A stretch of 15,472 nucleotides of DNA from an uncultured Clostridia bacterium. GTDB taxonomy: Bacteria > Bacillota > Clostridia > Oscillospirales > Acutalibacteraceae. Location of the stretch: positions 1-15,472 of the forward strand of contig CANONE010000038.1 in NCBI GenBank assembly GCA_947567585.1, in the 5' to 3' direction. This document shows, in pieces, positions 1 through 7,235 of the stretch. Position 1 is the first letter of the stretch; each line of letters begins with the position of its first letter. Both the position numbers and the translations under genes were made by a program. Below the pieces are notes generated by a model. It made no database searches and was not told where the DNA came from. It saw nothing but the letters and a program-made list of their open reading frames with translations.

Positions 1-72
1 TATGTGTGTAGTTTTGATAGGGGTAAATTCTCAGATAGGTTGGCTTTGTATTTTAATGCTTTATTTAGATAA
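1..72 (+). CDS. 3' end of an unidentified gene (partial)
   Basis: Frame 1 is open from the window edge to a TAA at 70-72 and encodes about 23 residues ending in LALYFNALFR. It stops 17 bases before the next start, which is the tight spacing expected of an operon with the FrhB-like gene that follows. In exopolysaccharide clusters this neighbour is often a glycosyltransferase or pyruvyl transferase, but the fragment is far too short to say. Frame 2 is also open here (to 118) and would encode a more hydrophobic peptide, but it would overlap the next gene. I prefer frame 1, with low confidence. Confidence 0.3.
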   Translation, partial: YVCSFDRGKFSDRLALYFNALFR

Positions 73-89
73 AAATTTATACGTGACAA

Positions 90-776
90 ATGCGAACAAA
101 AGTATTCTACGACTTGCCTGAGACTGCGTGTTATGGTTGTCAGGCATGTGCTCAGATATGTCCAGTATCTGCGATTAGTATGGTTCCTGATGAAGAAGGT
201 TTTCTTTTCCCGCAAATTGATACGGATAAATGTATAGAATGTAATTTGTGTGAGAAAACATGTCCTACACAAGAATCAGTAGCAAAACCATTATTTAATG
301 CGATTCCAACGAATGTTGATGCTGCATGGGAAAAAGATTTTGATGCAAGGCTTGAATCTACATCTGGTGGGGCATTTTATATATTTGGTAAAAAATGGAT
401 TGAGGATGGGGGGGTGGTTTATGGTGCAGATTTTGATGATAAGTTACATGTCCGTCATTGTAAGGCTGTAACCATAGAAGAATTACAAAGACAAAGAGGG
501 TCCAAGTATGTGCAAAGTGATCTATCTGGAATTTTAAAAGCTGTAAGAACGGATTTAAAGGCTGGTATAAAGGTATTGTTTTCCGGTACACCTTGTCAGG
601 TCGCCGGTTTGAGGGCATTTTTAAAGAAGGATTATCCTAATTTAATATGTATTGATTTAGTATGTCATGGTGTCCCAAGTCCTCTGATTTTTTTAGAACA
701 TTTAAAATATGTGGAAAAGACGAGTGGCAAGCAGATTGTCGATTATAAATTTAGAGGAAAGGAACGCTCTGGATAA
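90..776 (+). pseudogene. FrhB-type iron-sulfur protein (F420 dehydrogenase beta subunit family), C-terminally truncated
   Basis: The 228 readable residues start with two CxxCxxCxxxCP ferredoxin motifs (Cys14/17/20/24 and Cys48/51/54/58), which bind two 4Fe-4S clusters. The coenzyme F420 hydrogenase/dehydrogenase beta subunit (FrhB) N-terminal domain follows, with the typical GTPCQVAGL and DLVCHGVPSP motifs. Family members are usually about 350-450 residues, so the C-terminal FrhB domain is missing: the reading frame ends at a TAA (774-776) just where the sequence becomes GC-rich. Bacterial homologues without F420 commonly sit beside polysaccharide pyruvyl transferases in capsule or exopolysaccharide loci, and their exact reaction is not settled. 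An in-frame TGA at 84-86 fixes the start no earlier than ATG 90; no clear ribosome binding site is visible. The domain identity is secure. Whether the truncation is biological or an assembly artefact is not. Confidence 0.85.
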
Positions 777-787
777 AGGCTGGAAAA
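755..787. other. Composition breakpoint joining two truncated genes
   Basis: AT-rich DNA on the left changes to GC-rich DNA on the right within about 30 bases. The FrhB frame reads into KFRGKERSG and stops at 774-776. The coiled-coil gene's frame becomes family-like from about 766 (ALDKGWKMP). Both genes are cut here, so the junction lies within roughly 755-780. No terminal inverted repeat, target duplication, integrase or tRNA is visible at the join. A recombination event and a chimeric contig both explain it. Confidence 0.75.
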
Positions 788-1194
788 TGCCGCTTTCCAA
801 CGGAAAAGTGTTGGTAGACAGCGAGGAAATCCGCGCGATTCTAGACGATATCCGGGACGTGTTTCCCCAGGAGATCGGCCAGGCCAAGGCGATTGTATCT
901 GACCACGGGCAGATTATCGCCGAGGCCAAGCGGGAGGCGGACACCATCGTGAAGTCCGCGGAGGACCATGCCAAGACCTTGGTGAGCCAGCAGGAGGTGG
1001 TGCGCCAGGCCCAGGCCCGCGCCAATGAGATTTTAGCCCAAGCTCAGGCAAAGTTTAAGGAAATGCGCAAGGCCAGCAACGAATATGTAGACGATTTAAT
1101 GCGCCGGACAGACGAGTCTCTTTCCGAAAGCCTGACAGAACTGCGTAAGACGCGGCAGAATATCAAGGCTTCGCAGCGAAATTCACAAATATAA
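787..1194 (+). CDS. V-ATPase subunit H-like coiled-coil protein, probably missing its N-terminus
   Basis: From ATG 787 there are 135 residues beginning MPLSNGKVLVDSEEI and continuing into a charged Ala/Glu/Lys/Arg-rich helix (about residues 30-120) typical of a long coiled coil. Firmicute proteins of this type are annotated as ATPase or vacuolar H+-ATPase subunit H-like; they resemble DivIVA/ATP synthase b-like stalk helices and have no established function. I recall homologues carrying one to two dozen residues before the PLSNGK segment. The family-like frame here begins by about 766 (ALDKGWK) and upstream codons run into foreign DNA, so the native start has probably been lost at the junction. 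ATG 787 has a modest AAAGG (776-780) upstream and might still be used. It ends 49 bases before a strong terminator, so it belongs to a separate upstream transcription unit. Confidence 0.6.
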   Translation: MPLSNGKVLVDSEEIRAILDDIRDVFPQEIGQAKAIVSDHGQIIAEAKREADTIVKSAEDHAKTLVSQQEVVRQAQARANEILAQAQAKFKEMRKASNEYVDDLMRRTDESLSESLTELRKTRQNIKASQRNSQI

Positions 1195-1240
1195 AGGCGG
1201 GTTATTTGTACAGAACTCATAAATGTAAAGAGATTGCCTT

Positions 1241-1274
1241 GTTCCCCTCGCAAGATATTGCGGGGGGAATTTTT
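1241..1274 (+). terminator. Strong rho-independent terminator after the coiled-coil gene
   Basis: The arms 1244-1253 (CCCCTCGCAA) and 1258-1267 (TTGCGGGGGG) form a 10-bp stem with one G-U pair and a GATA tetraloop. Two A-U pairs extend it at the base (1242-1243 with 1268-1269). Five T residues follow at 1270-1274. This is a classic intrinsic terminator that separates the upstream gene from the dcw cluster. Confidence 0.85.
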
Positions 1275-1342
1275 GTTCCCGCCAAATGGATTCGAACGCA
1301 CCTTCGGCTCTAAAGCTAGGCTGCTCATTCAAGATTTAGCGG

Positions 1343-1371
1343 TTGCTTTTAGAGGGGAACTACGATATAAT
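1343..1371 (+). promoter_or_regulatory. Candidate sigma-A promoter of the dcw operon
   Basis: A perfect -10 box, TATAAT (1366-1371), lies 17 bases after TTGCTT (1343-1348), which matches TTGACA at three of six positions. Transcription would start near 1378, immediately ahead of the MraZ-type box array and about 175 bases before mraZ. The position after a terminator and before mraZ is what is expected for the main dcw promoter. Confidence 0.65.
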
Positions 1372-1382
1372 AATGGTACCGA

Positions 1383-1437
1383 GTGGTGGAAAGTGGGTAA
1401 AAGTGCAACGATGGGGCAGGCTGTGGGCAACAGGTGG
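1383..1437 (+). promoter_or_regulatory. Putative MraZ operator: helically phased GTGG/TGGG boxes
   Basis: Six G-rich boxes recur at almost exactly 10-base spacing: GTGG at 1383, GTGGG at 1393, GTGC at 1403, TGGGG at 1412, GTGGG at 1423 and GTGG at 1434. In E. coli, MraZ binds direct TGGGN repeats separated by 5 bases (a 10-base period) near the mra promoter; mycoplasma sites use AAAGTG-type repeats, and AAAGTG occurs here at 1390-1395 and 1400-1405. The array begins about 5 bases after the predicted transcription start, so MraZ binding would block initiation or clearance. The boxes are seen directly; the MraZ assignment rests on family knowledge and on mraZ being the next gene. Confidence 0.65.
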
Positions 1438-1552
1438 CAGAGCTTGCCAATTTTGCGCATTTCTCAGATTGTAAAGTTATTTCACTTTTCACTCTCGCCT
1501 CTATCTCCAGGTCTGCCACAAGGCAAAAAACGTCACGAAAGGAAAAGGCGGC

Positions 1553-1972
1553 ATGTTTTCGGGTGAATACCAGCATAATATGGACCCAAAAGGCCGCGTG
1601 ACGGTGCCCTCAAAGTTTCGGGAGGATTTGGGGGACAAATTTTACGTCTGCAAGGGCCTGGACGGCTGTCTCTTCGTGCTCTCTCAAGAGCAATGGGACA
1701 AGCTGGTGGAGAAGGTTTCCGCCATGCCCCTGGCCCAGGGCAAGGGGATTCAGCGCTATTTCTTTTCCGGCGCGGCGGAGGTGGAGCCAGACAAGCAGGG
1801 ACGTATTTTGATCCCCCCCAGCCTACGGGCCCACGCGGGCCTACAGAAGGATGTCACGGTGATTGGCGCGGCCACCCGGGCGGAGATTTGGGACACCCAG
1901 CGCTGGATGGAGTACAACGCTGGCCAGACAGAGGAGGATTTGCAGGCGTCGATGAACCTGTTATCTTTTTAG
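1553..1972 (+). CDS. mraZ: MraZ transcriptional regulator
   Basis: This 139-residue protein has the two tandem SpoVT/AbrB-like DNA-binding domains of MraZ. Each carries the family signature: MDPKGRVTVP at residues 10-19 and DKQGRILIP at 80-88. The length (about 140) is normal and the sequence looks intact. MraZ forms ring-shaped oligomers and represses its own dcw operon through TGGG-type direct repeats, which here lie 115-170 bases upstream. ATG 1553 is preceded by AAAGGAAAAGG (1538-1548). It is the first gene of the cluster and is followed after 51 bases by rsmH, the usual mraZ-mraW order. Identity is certain; autoregulation is inferred. Confidence 0.97.
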   Translation: MFSGEYQHNMDPKGRVTVPSKFREDLGDKFYVCKGLDGCLFVLSQEQWDKLVEKVSAMPLAQGKGIQRYFFSGAAEVEPDKQGRILIPPSLRAHAGLQKDVTVIGAATRAEIWDTQRWMEYNAGQTEEDLQASMNLLSF

Positions 1973-2023
1973 AACTTGAAGAAAGGAAGCTGGGCTTTTT
2001 TTCCGGGCACAGCGTAGAAGCAT

Positions 2024-2971
2024 ATGGGAGCGGAGGAATTTGCACATATTCCCGTGCTGTTTTTGGAAACCATAGAAGGGCTGGATATTAAGCCCAACGG
2101 GGTTTATATCGACGGCACGGTAGGCGGCGGGGGCCATTCCCAAGCCATTCTGGAACGCCTGGGGCCGGAAGGACGGCTGCTGGCCATTGATCAGGATCCA
2201 GACGCCATAGAGGCGGCGGGCAGGCGGCTTTCGGGGTACGCTAATTTCATGCTGGCAAAAGGGAACTTTGCCGGGATGGTCCGCATTGCCCAGGAAAGGG
2301 GGATCTTTGCGGCGGATGGGGTTTTACTGGATATTGGGGTGTCCTCCCATCAGCTGGACGACCCCCAGCGCGGGTTCTCCTACCATCATGAAGCGCCGCT
2401 GGATATGCGTATGAGCCAGGAGGGGCCCTCTGCCCGGGACCTGGTAAACAATCTGGAGGAAAAAGAGCTGGCCGGTATCATCCGGCGGTATGGAGAAGAC
2501 AGGAGCGCTGGAAGGATTGCGGAAGGTATTTGCCGGGCGCGGGAAAAAGCTCCCATTGAAACCACTCTTCAGCTGGCGGAAATTGTGAAGGAGTCTGTTC
2601 CCGCAGCGGTGCGGCGTGGGGAGGGACATCCGGCGCGAAGAACCTTCCAAGCGCTGCGAATTGCCGTCAACGGCGAGCTGGACCGGCTGCGGGAAGGCTT
2701 GGAGGCGGGTTTTTCCCTTCTGAAGCCTGGCGGAAGGTTGGCTGTGATTACTTTTCATTCGCTGGAAGACAGGATCGTTAAGCAGACCATGGCGGGGTGG
2801 TGCCAGGGCTGTACATGTCCAAAGGATTTCCCAGTTTGCGTCTGCGGCAAAAGGCCCAGGGGCAGGCTGGTATATAGGAAGGGTCTGGCTCCCAGCCAGG
2901 AGGAGGTAGCCAGGAACCCCCGGTCCAGAAGCGCGCGGCTGAGGGTCTTCCAAAAGGGTGAGAACGAGTAA
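2024..2971 (+). CDS. rsmH: 16S rRNA (cytosine1402-N4)-methyltransferase RsmH (MraW)
   Basis: RsmH transfers a methyl group from S-adenosylmethionine to N4 of C1402 in 16S rRNA, tuning the decoding centre. The 315 residues show the family layout: HIPVL at 8-12, the SAM-binding YIDGTVGGGGHS at 28-39, DQDPDA at 56-61, DIGVSSHQLD at 103-112, HPARRTFQALRI at 202-213 and VITFHSLEDRIVK at 241-253. A Cys-rich segment (Cys260, 263, 265, 272, 274) near the C-terminus is common in clostridial versions. An in-frame TAG at 2015-2017 leaves ATG 2024 as the only upstream start. The ribosome binding site is poor: only AAAGGAAG about 35 bases upstream and a GAAG close by. Confidence 0.97.
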   Translation: MGAEEFAHIPVLFLETIEGLDIKPNGVYIDGTVGGGGHSQAILERLGPEGRLLAIDQDPDAIEAAGRRLSGYANFMLAKGNFAGMVRIAQERGIFAADGVLLDIGVSSHQLDDPQRGFSYHHEAPLDMRMSQEGPSARDLVNNLEEKELAGIIRRYGEDRSAGRIAEGICRAREKAPIETTLQLAEIVKESVPAAVRRGEGHPARRTFQALRIAVNGELDRLREGLEAGFSLLKPGGRLAVITFHSLEDRIVKQTMAGWCQGCTCPKDFPVCVCGKRPRGRLVYRKGLAPSQEEVARNPRSRSARLRVFQKGENE

Positions 2972-3031
2972 GCCGCCTGTTTGGGCGGAAAAGAAGTTCC
3001 GGCCAATGGGGCCGGAAGGGGAGGCAGCAGA

Positions 3032-3553
3032 ATGGCTTTAGAGGCATACGATTTTTCACTGTTTCAGGAGCGGGTAGAGAATACCGCGCCGGCGCTGGAT
3101 CCAAAGGTTATAGAGGAACCCTCCCGACAGGGGCGGGTGGTAGAGCTTCCTCAGCAGAAACCGGAGGGTCAGACCCAGCCTCAGCGGCGGCGCAGTCCGC
3201 TGAAGATGATGGCGGCGGCGCTGTGCTTTGGGTTGATTTTCATTACCGCCATCAGCGCCGTACACAGCGAAGTGCAGCTGACGGAGCTGACGGAAGCCAT
3301 CAATACCGCCCGAAACGATTTGGGCGAGGCGGAAAGCAGGGAGGTTCAGCTGAGTATGCAGGCCGCTCAGCGGATGACGGACGCACAGGTGGAAGAGTAT
3401 GCGACTAAGATGGGCATGAGCAAGCTCACCGGCGCACAGGTTACTTACATGCATGTGTCCCGGGAGGACCAGGGCAAGGTGGTGCAGGACATTGAGGGCG
3501 GCTCGGCTCTGGACAAGCTCTTGGCGCGGGTACGGGCTTGGCTGGCCGGGTAA
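3032..3553 (+). CDS. ftsL: FtsL-like septum formation protein
   Basis: From ATG 3032 the protein is 173 residues: a 58-residue cytoplasmic tail, one membrane helix at about 59-77 (MMAAALCFGLIFITAISAV), then a helical heptad-rich extracytoplasmic stretch (about 80-115). The EEYATKMGMSKLTGAQVTYM region (121-140) has the form seen in Firmicute FtsL/FtsB-type proteins. FtsL joins DivIC/FtsB and FtsQ/DivIB at the septum and activates the FtsW-PBP synthase. A TTG at 2981 would add 17 residues, but ATG 3032 has an AGGGGAGG site (3017-3024) at ideal spacing, so I chose it. The sequence is poorly conserved across bacteria, so position between rsmH and the PBP gene carries much of the assignment. Confidence 0.85.
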   Translation: MALEAYDFSLFQERVENTAPALDPKVIEEPSRQGRVVELPQQKPEGQTQPQRRRSPLKMMAAALCFGLIFITAISAVHSEVQLTELTEAINTARNDLGEAESREVQLSMQAAQRMTDAQVEEYATKMGMSKLTGAQVTYMHVSREDQGKVVQDIEGGSALDKLLARVRAWLAG

Positions 3554-3586
3554 TATGCGGAAGACGCGTCACATAAAGATTGGATA

Positions 3587-3603
3587 GCGGGGCCAAGGCC
3601 CGC
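3587..3603 (+). repeat. GC-rich inverted repeat between ftsL and the PBP gene
   Basis: GCGGGGCC and GGCCCGC flank a two-base AA centre, giving about 7 bp with one bulged G. No T-run follows, so it is not a terminator on its own. A tight two-base loop would have to open slightly. It lies in a 149-base gap that has no gene. Confidence 0.35.
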
Positions 3604-3640
3604 GTCAAAGAAACAATGCGCATGTAAGCCGGAGAGTGGA

Positions 3641-3673
3641 AAAAGGGCCAAGATACTTTTTGGCTCTTCTTTT
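3641..3673 (+). terminator. Weak terminator or attenuator-like hairpin ahead of the PBP gene
   Basis: GGGCCAA (3645-3651) pairs with TTGGCTC (3660-3666), including one G-U pair, around an eight-base loop, and two A-U pairs extend the base. TTCTTTT follows at 3667-3673. It may cause partial termination, which would lower PBP and downstream expression relative to mraZ-rsmH-ftsL. The tail is interrupted and the stem is short, so it is only a candidate. Confidence 0.4.
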
Positions 3674-3702
3674 GCATAACGGATGCGGTTGGGAGGAAAA
3701 CC

Positions 3703-5982
3703 ATGGCAAAGGGTACAACGGAAAAAATCAGGCGCAAGGCGTTGGTGCTGACGGCCGTATTGGTGCTGGCAGGATTCGGCGCGGCGGCGGGAAGCCTTTT
3801 TAACTGGCAGATTCTGCGGGGAGAGGAAATGCGGGCGCTGGCCATGGAACAAAGCCTGAGAAGTACCACGCTGCCCTCCATGAGGGGCACCATTTATGAC
3901 GCCACCGGAACCAAGGTCCTGGCCCAGAGCGCCAGCGTGTGGACCGTGGTGCTGGAACCGGCTTACTTAGCGGAAGACGAGGGACTGCGGCGGACAGTAG
4001 CGGCGGGCCTTGCGCCCATTCTGGGAATGGACGAGGCGGAGCTCTATGAGAAGACCGGCGATTACAGCTCATACTATACCATTTTAAAGCGAAAGATTGA
4101 AACGGATATTCGGGATCAAATTGTGGAATTCAAGGAACGCAATAAAATCACCGACGGCATCCGGCTGATTGACGATTACAAGAGATACTATCCCTATGGG
4201 ACTGTCGCATCCAATATCTTGGGTTTTACCGGATCTGACAACACAGGCTTGGAGGGCTTGGAGCTTTATTATGACAGCGAGCTTTCCGGCAGCACGGGAC
4301 GCCTGATTGCCGCCAAAAACGCGGTAGGGACGGATATGCCTTTTGAATACGAGCAGATTATTGACGCGGAAAACGGCCACGACTTGGTGCTTACTATTGA
4401 CGAAACAGTGCAGAGCATTCTGGAAAAATACCTGGCCATCGGCATAGAGCAGTTTAAGGTGAAAAACGGCGCTGTGGCGGTGATGATGGACGTGAATACC
4501 GGCGGCATCATCGGCCTTGCGACAAACCCCAGCTATGACCCCAACGACCCGTTTGCCATTTTAGATCAAAATACAGTGAAGGCCATCGAAGCGCTGCCCG
4601 AAGACCAGCGGGACGAGGCGGAGGTGAAAGCCCTGCAAAACCAGTGGCGGAATAAGGGGGTTTCCGACACCTATTACCCTGGCAGCGTCTACAAAATGTG
4701 CGTGGGTTCTATGGGCCTGGAGGATGGGGTGATCACGGAAGAGAGCACTTTTACCTGTACCGGCGGCGTAAGGCTGGAGGGGGTAAAGGATGAGATCAGC
4801 TGCTGGAACCACAGCGGCCACGGCACCACCACCTTCCGGGAGGGCTTGTGTAATTCCTGCAACCCCTGGTTTATGCATATTGGCAGCGAGCTGGGGGCGG
4901 AGTCTTTCTGTAAATACCGGGAGGCTTTCGGCTTTACCGACAAGACCGGCATTGACCTGCCCGGCGAGTCCTACAGCATCTACCACGACTATGACGACAT
5001 GCGCCCGGTAGACTTGGCGGTGGAGTCCTTTGGGCAGAACTTCAGCATTACGCCCATTCAAATGGTCACAGCCTGCGCGGCTGTAGCCAATGGAGGGTAT
5101 CTGGTACGCCCCCATGTGGTGGACCGGATTATGGACAGCAACGGAAATATTGTAAAGACCGCGGATACTACATACCGCCGGCAGGTTATTTCCCAGGAGA
5201 CCTCCAAGATTATGGCCAGCATTTTGCAGCAGAATACCTATTCCGGCACAGCTACCGGCGGGTATGTGTCTGGCTACCGGCTTTGCGGGAAGACAGGCAC
5301 TTCGGAGAAGGTGGCGAAAAAGGCGGAGGACCCTTCAAAACCCATGGAATATATTGCCTCTTACTGTGGCTTTGCCCCGGCGGAGGACCCCAAGTATGCC
5401 CTTCTCGTCTTTTTTGACGAGCCTGACGGCCCCAATAACGGCAACCGGACAGGCGGCAACGCGGTGGCCGGCCCTATCTTTTCGGCAATCATGCAGGAGG
5501 TTTTGCCCTACTTGGGGGTGGAAGTCAAGTACAATGAGGAAGAGTATGCCCAGCTGGATATGGTATCTCCCAGCGTGGTTGGTTTGAGTATTAACGACGC
5601 CCTGAAGAAGCTGGAAGAAGACGGACTTTCCTATAATATCATCGGCGACGACAGCGACTGGGACAACAGGGTCGTCGAACAGATCCCCGAAAGCGGGTCC
5701 ACTGTCCCCAAGAACGGTACAGTGGTGCTTTATACCCAGGGCTACGACGTGGACGAAGCCCTGGTGGAGGTTCCCAATTTCTATGGCTATGATATTACCA
5801 ACGCCAGCTATGCCGCCTATATGGAGGGCCTACAGATCAGCGTCAGCGGCGTGCAGGAGGCGGACGCCATGGTGGCCCTGCAGGGCATTGAACCTGGCAC
5901 AAAGGTAAAGCGCGGTACGGTTATCTCTCTGACCTTTGCCAGTGATCTGAACACGGAAGCCTTTGCGGGTATTGCCGAATAG
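3703..5982 (+). CDS. ftsI: Class B penicillin-binding protein with two PASTA domains (FtsI/PBP2B/SpoVD type)
   Basis: This 759-residue D,D-transpeptidase cross-links septal peptidoglycan as partner of the SEDS glycosyltransferase FtsW. A basic N-terminus and membrane anchor (about 12-33) precede the PBP dimerisation domain (about 55-215) and the transpeptidase domain (about 250-600). The catalytic motifs are intact: SVYK with nucleophile Ser328, SCN at 385-387 and KTGT at 530-533. Two PASTA domains lie at about 621-680 and 686-746; they are often linked to muropeptide or beta-lactam binding. ATG 3703 has GGGAGG (3691-3696) upstream. Two PASTA domains resemble Bacillus PBP2B, whereas SpoVD has one, so a vegetative division role is likely, but a sporulation role cannot be excluded from sequence. 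murE and murF, often next in other dcw clusters, are absent. Confidence 0.95.
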   Translation: MAKGTTEKIRRKALVLTAVLVLAGFGAAAGSLFNWQILRGEEMRALAMEQSLRSTTLPSMRGTIYDATGTKVLAQSASVWTVVLEPAYLAEDEGLRRTVAAGLAPILGMDEAELYEKTGDYSSYYTILKRKIETDIRDQIVEFKERNKITDGIRLIDDYKRYYPYGTVASNILGFTGSDNTGLEGLELYYDSELSGSTGRLIAAKNAVGTDMPFEYEQIIDAENGHDLVLTIDETVQSILEKYLAIGIEQFKVKNGAVAVMMDVNTGGIIGLATNPSYDPNDPFAILDQNTVKAIEALPEDQRDEAEVKALQNQWRNKGVSDTYYPGSVYKMCVGSMGLEDGVITEESTFTCTGGVRLEGVKDEISCWNHSGHGTTTFREGLCNSCNPWFMHIGSELGAESFCKYREAFGFTDKTGIDLPGESYSIYHDYDDMRPVDLAVESFGQNFSITPIQMVTACAAVANGGYLVRPHVVDRIMDSNGNIVKTADTTYRRQVISQETSKIMASILQQNTYSGTATGGYVSGYRLCGKTGTSEKVAKKAEDPSKPMEYIASYCGFAPAEDPKYALLVFFDEPDGPNNGNRTGGNAVAGPIFSAIMQEVLPYLGVEVKYNEEEYAQLDMVSPSVVGLSINDALKKLEEDGLSYNIIGDDSDWDNRVVEQIPESGSTVPKNGTVVLYTQGYDVDEALVEVPNFYGYDITNASYAAYMEGLQISVSGVQEADAMVALQGIEPGTKVKRGTVISLTFASDLNTEAFAGIAE

Positions 5983-5990
5983 GAGGTTAC

Positions 5991-6020
5991 GGCCGCCGGC
6001 CTTTAGAAGCCGCCGGTTTT
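5991..6020 (+). terminator. Imperfect hairpin after the PBP gene, possible weak terminator
   Basis: CGGC (5997-6000) pairs with GCCG (6009-6012) around an eight-base loop. After one C-C mismatch three more G-C pairs and two G-U pairs extend the stem. Only a short T-tract (6017-6020) follows. It could give partial termination between the PBP gene and mraY, or protect the mRNA 3' end after processing. Confidence 0.35.
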
Positions 6021-6137
6021 GCAATCGGGCGGAAAGAAAAAAGGCTTTTACCCATTCCTATTTTGAAAAGCGGCGGTAAAACGCCAAGGTCCTAAAAAGT
6101 TTGGAAAGACAGTAGACAAAGAGAGAGGGTAGACAAA

Positions 6138-7139
6138 ATGAACAGCTTCTTGTTTCTGATTGCGGCGCTGGTGGCTTTCGGAGTCACGGCAATACTGGGT
6201 CTATGGCTGATTCCTTTTTTGCACAAGCTGAAATTTGGGCAAACCATCCGCGAGGTGGGCCCCAGCTGGCATAAAAAAAAGCAGGGCACCCCTACCATGG
6301 GCGGGATCATGTTTATCTTGGGCGTCGCGGCGGCGGTGTGTTCCTGCATCCCGGTATATTACAATCAAAACGGACCGGAAACCCGCCTGATGCAGGTGAA
6401 AATCTTCGCGGGGCTGGCCATGGCCCTGGGCTATGGAGCCATCGGCTTTATGGATGACTATATCAGCATCAAGAACCACCGGAACCTGGGGCTCAATGAA
6501 AAGCAAAAGCTGATTCTTCAATTTTTAGTGGCGGCCGCGTACCTTTTTACGCTATATTTGGCGGGGGAGGACACCGCCACCGTCATCCCATTTATTGGCA
6601 GCGTAGAGTTAAGCGCGGCCTATTACCCACTGGCGGCCGTCCTGATCGTAGGGCTGACCAATGCCGTCAACTTCACCGATGGCATTGACGGGCTGAATAC
6701 CATCGTAAGCTTTTTCGCCATTATGGCTTTGGCCCTGTGCGCGGGCGTGCTTTCCATGGCCGGACTGGCCGCCATGGGTGTGGCCGGGGCCGCGGCGTGC
6801 GTGGGCTTTCTCATTTGGAATTTCCACCCGGCAAAAGTATTTATGGGCGATACGGGCTCCCTGTTTTTAGGCGGCATGGTAGGGGCGCTGTCTTTTGGGC
6901 TGGATATGCCTATTTTGCTGCTGCCGGTGGGATTGATTTACTGGGGCGAGATGCTTTCCGTGGTGATCCAGGTGACATATTTTAAGCGAACCGGCGGTAA
7001 GCGTGTTTTTTTGATGACGCCTATTCATCACCACTTTGAAAAGAAGGGGTGGAGCGAGGTGAAGATCTGCGCTGTGTTTGGAACCATTTCCTTATTAGGC
7101 GGCGCTTTGGCCCTGTGCGGCGTGCTGTGGGGGCTGTGA
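6138..7139 (+). CDS. mraY: Phospho-N-acetylmuramoyl-pentapeptide transferase MraY
   Basis: MraY transfers phospho-MurNAc-pentapeptide from UDP to undecaprenyl phosphate, making lipid I at the cytoplasmic face of the membrane. The 333-residue polytopic protein has the key motifs: TPTMGG at 51-56, the Mg-binding MDDY (Asp106, Asp107), NFTDGIDGLN at 178-187 with Asp181 and Asp184, FMGDTGS at 235-241 and TPIHHHFEKKGW at 294-305. Hydrophobic segments recur through the length, as in the ten-helix family fold. ATG 6138 follows GAGAGAGGG. The preceding 155-base gap contains no gene. In many bacteria murE-murF come before and murD after mraY; none is present here. Confidence 0.98.
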   Translation: MNSFLFLIAALVAFGVTAILGLWLIPFLHKLKFGQTIREVGPSWHKKKQGTPTMGGIMFILGVAAAVCSCIPVYYNQNGPETRLMQVKIFAGLAMALGYGAIGFMDDYISIKNHRNLGLNEKQKLILQFLVAAAYLFTLYLAGEDTATVIPFIGSVELSAAYYPLAAVLIVGLTNAVNFTDGIDGLNTIVSFFAIMALALCAGVLSMAGLAAMGVAGAAACVGFLIWNFHPAKVFMGDTGSLFLGGMVGALSFGLDMPILLLPVGLIYWGEMLSVVIQVTYFKRTGGKRVFLMTPIHHHFEKKGWSEVKICAVFGTISLLGGALALCGVLWGL

Positions 7140-7235
7140 AAATAGGAAAATCCTGCCAGTATGAGGAATTAGGCTAAGACTGTACAGAATAATCTTAGAA
7201 ATCCAAATTGCACAAAAAGCGAAAGGAGTGAGCAT

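Larger units (their letters stand above)
1195..1552. other. Intergenic control region upstream of mraZ
   Basis: This 358-base gap holds, in order, an intrinsic terminator (1241-1274), a sigma-A-like promoter (1343-1371), six GTGG/TGGG-type boxes at a ~10-base period (1383-1437), and a leader of roughly 110 bases before mraZ. The leader has two small GGCA/TGCC hairpins (1435-1449 and about 1514-1525), too weak to call an attenuator. I see no convincing coding sequence on either strand: the open frames lack ribosome binding sites and recognisable protein character. Confidence 0.7.

Noticed and set aside
709..786. Extension of the coiled-coil frame upstream to ATG 709
   Set aside because: Those codons lie in the AT-rich FrhB gene read in another frame, and the resulting residues do not resemble the family. 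The start is an artefact of the junction.
1281..1310. GGATTCGAACG resembling a tRNA T-loop on the minus strand
   Set aside because: The flanking bases do not form a T-stem, and no acceptor stem, anticodon arm or cloverleaf can be drawn in either direction.
1234..1566. Open frame of 110 codons across the mraZ leader
   Set aside because: It covers the terminator, the promoter and the MraZ-type boxes, lacks a ribosome binding site and shows no protein family character.
2324..2953. Long open frame opposite rsmH (209 codons) and similar antisense frames opposite murA and ftsZ
   Set aside because: They are shadows of GC-rich real genes: no ribosome binding sites, and Pro/Arg/His-rich translations with no recognisable domains.
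7173..7197. CTAAGA/TCTTAG repeat with inner CTGTACAG before ftsW as an SOS box
   Set aside because: It does not match the Firmicute LexA site CGAAC-N4-GTTCG, and the E. coli-type spacing is not met.
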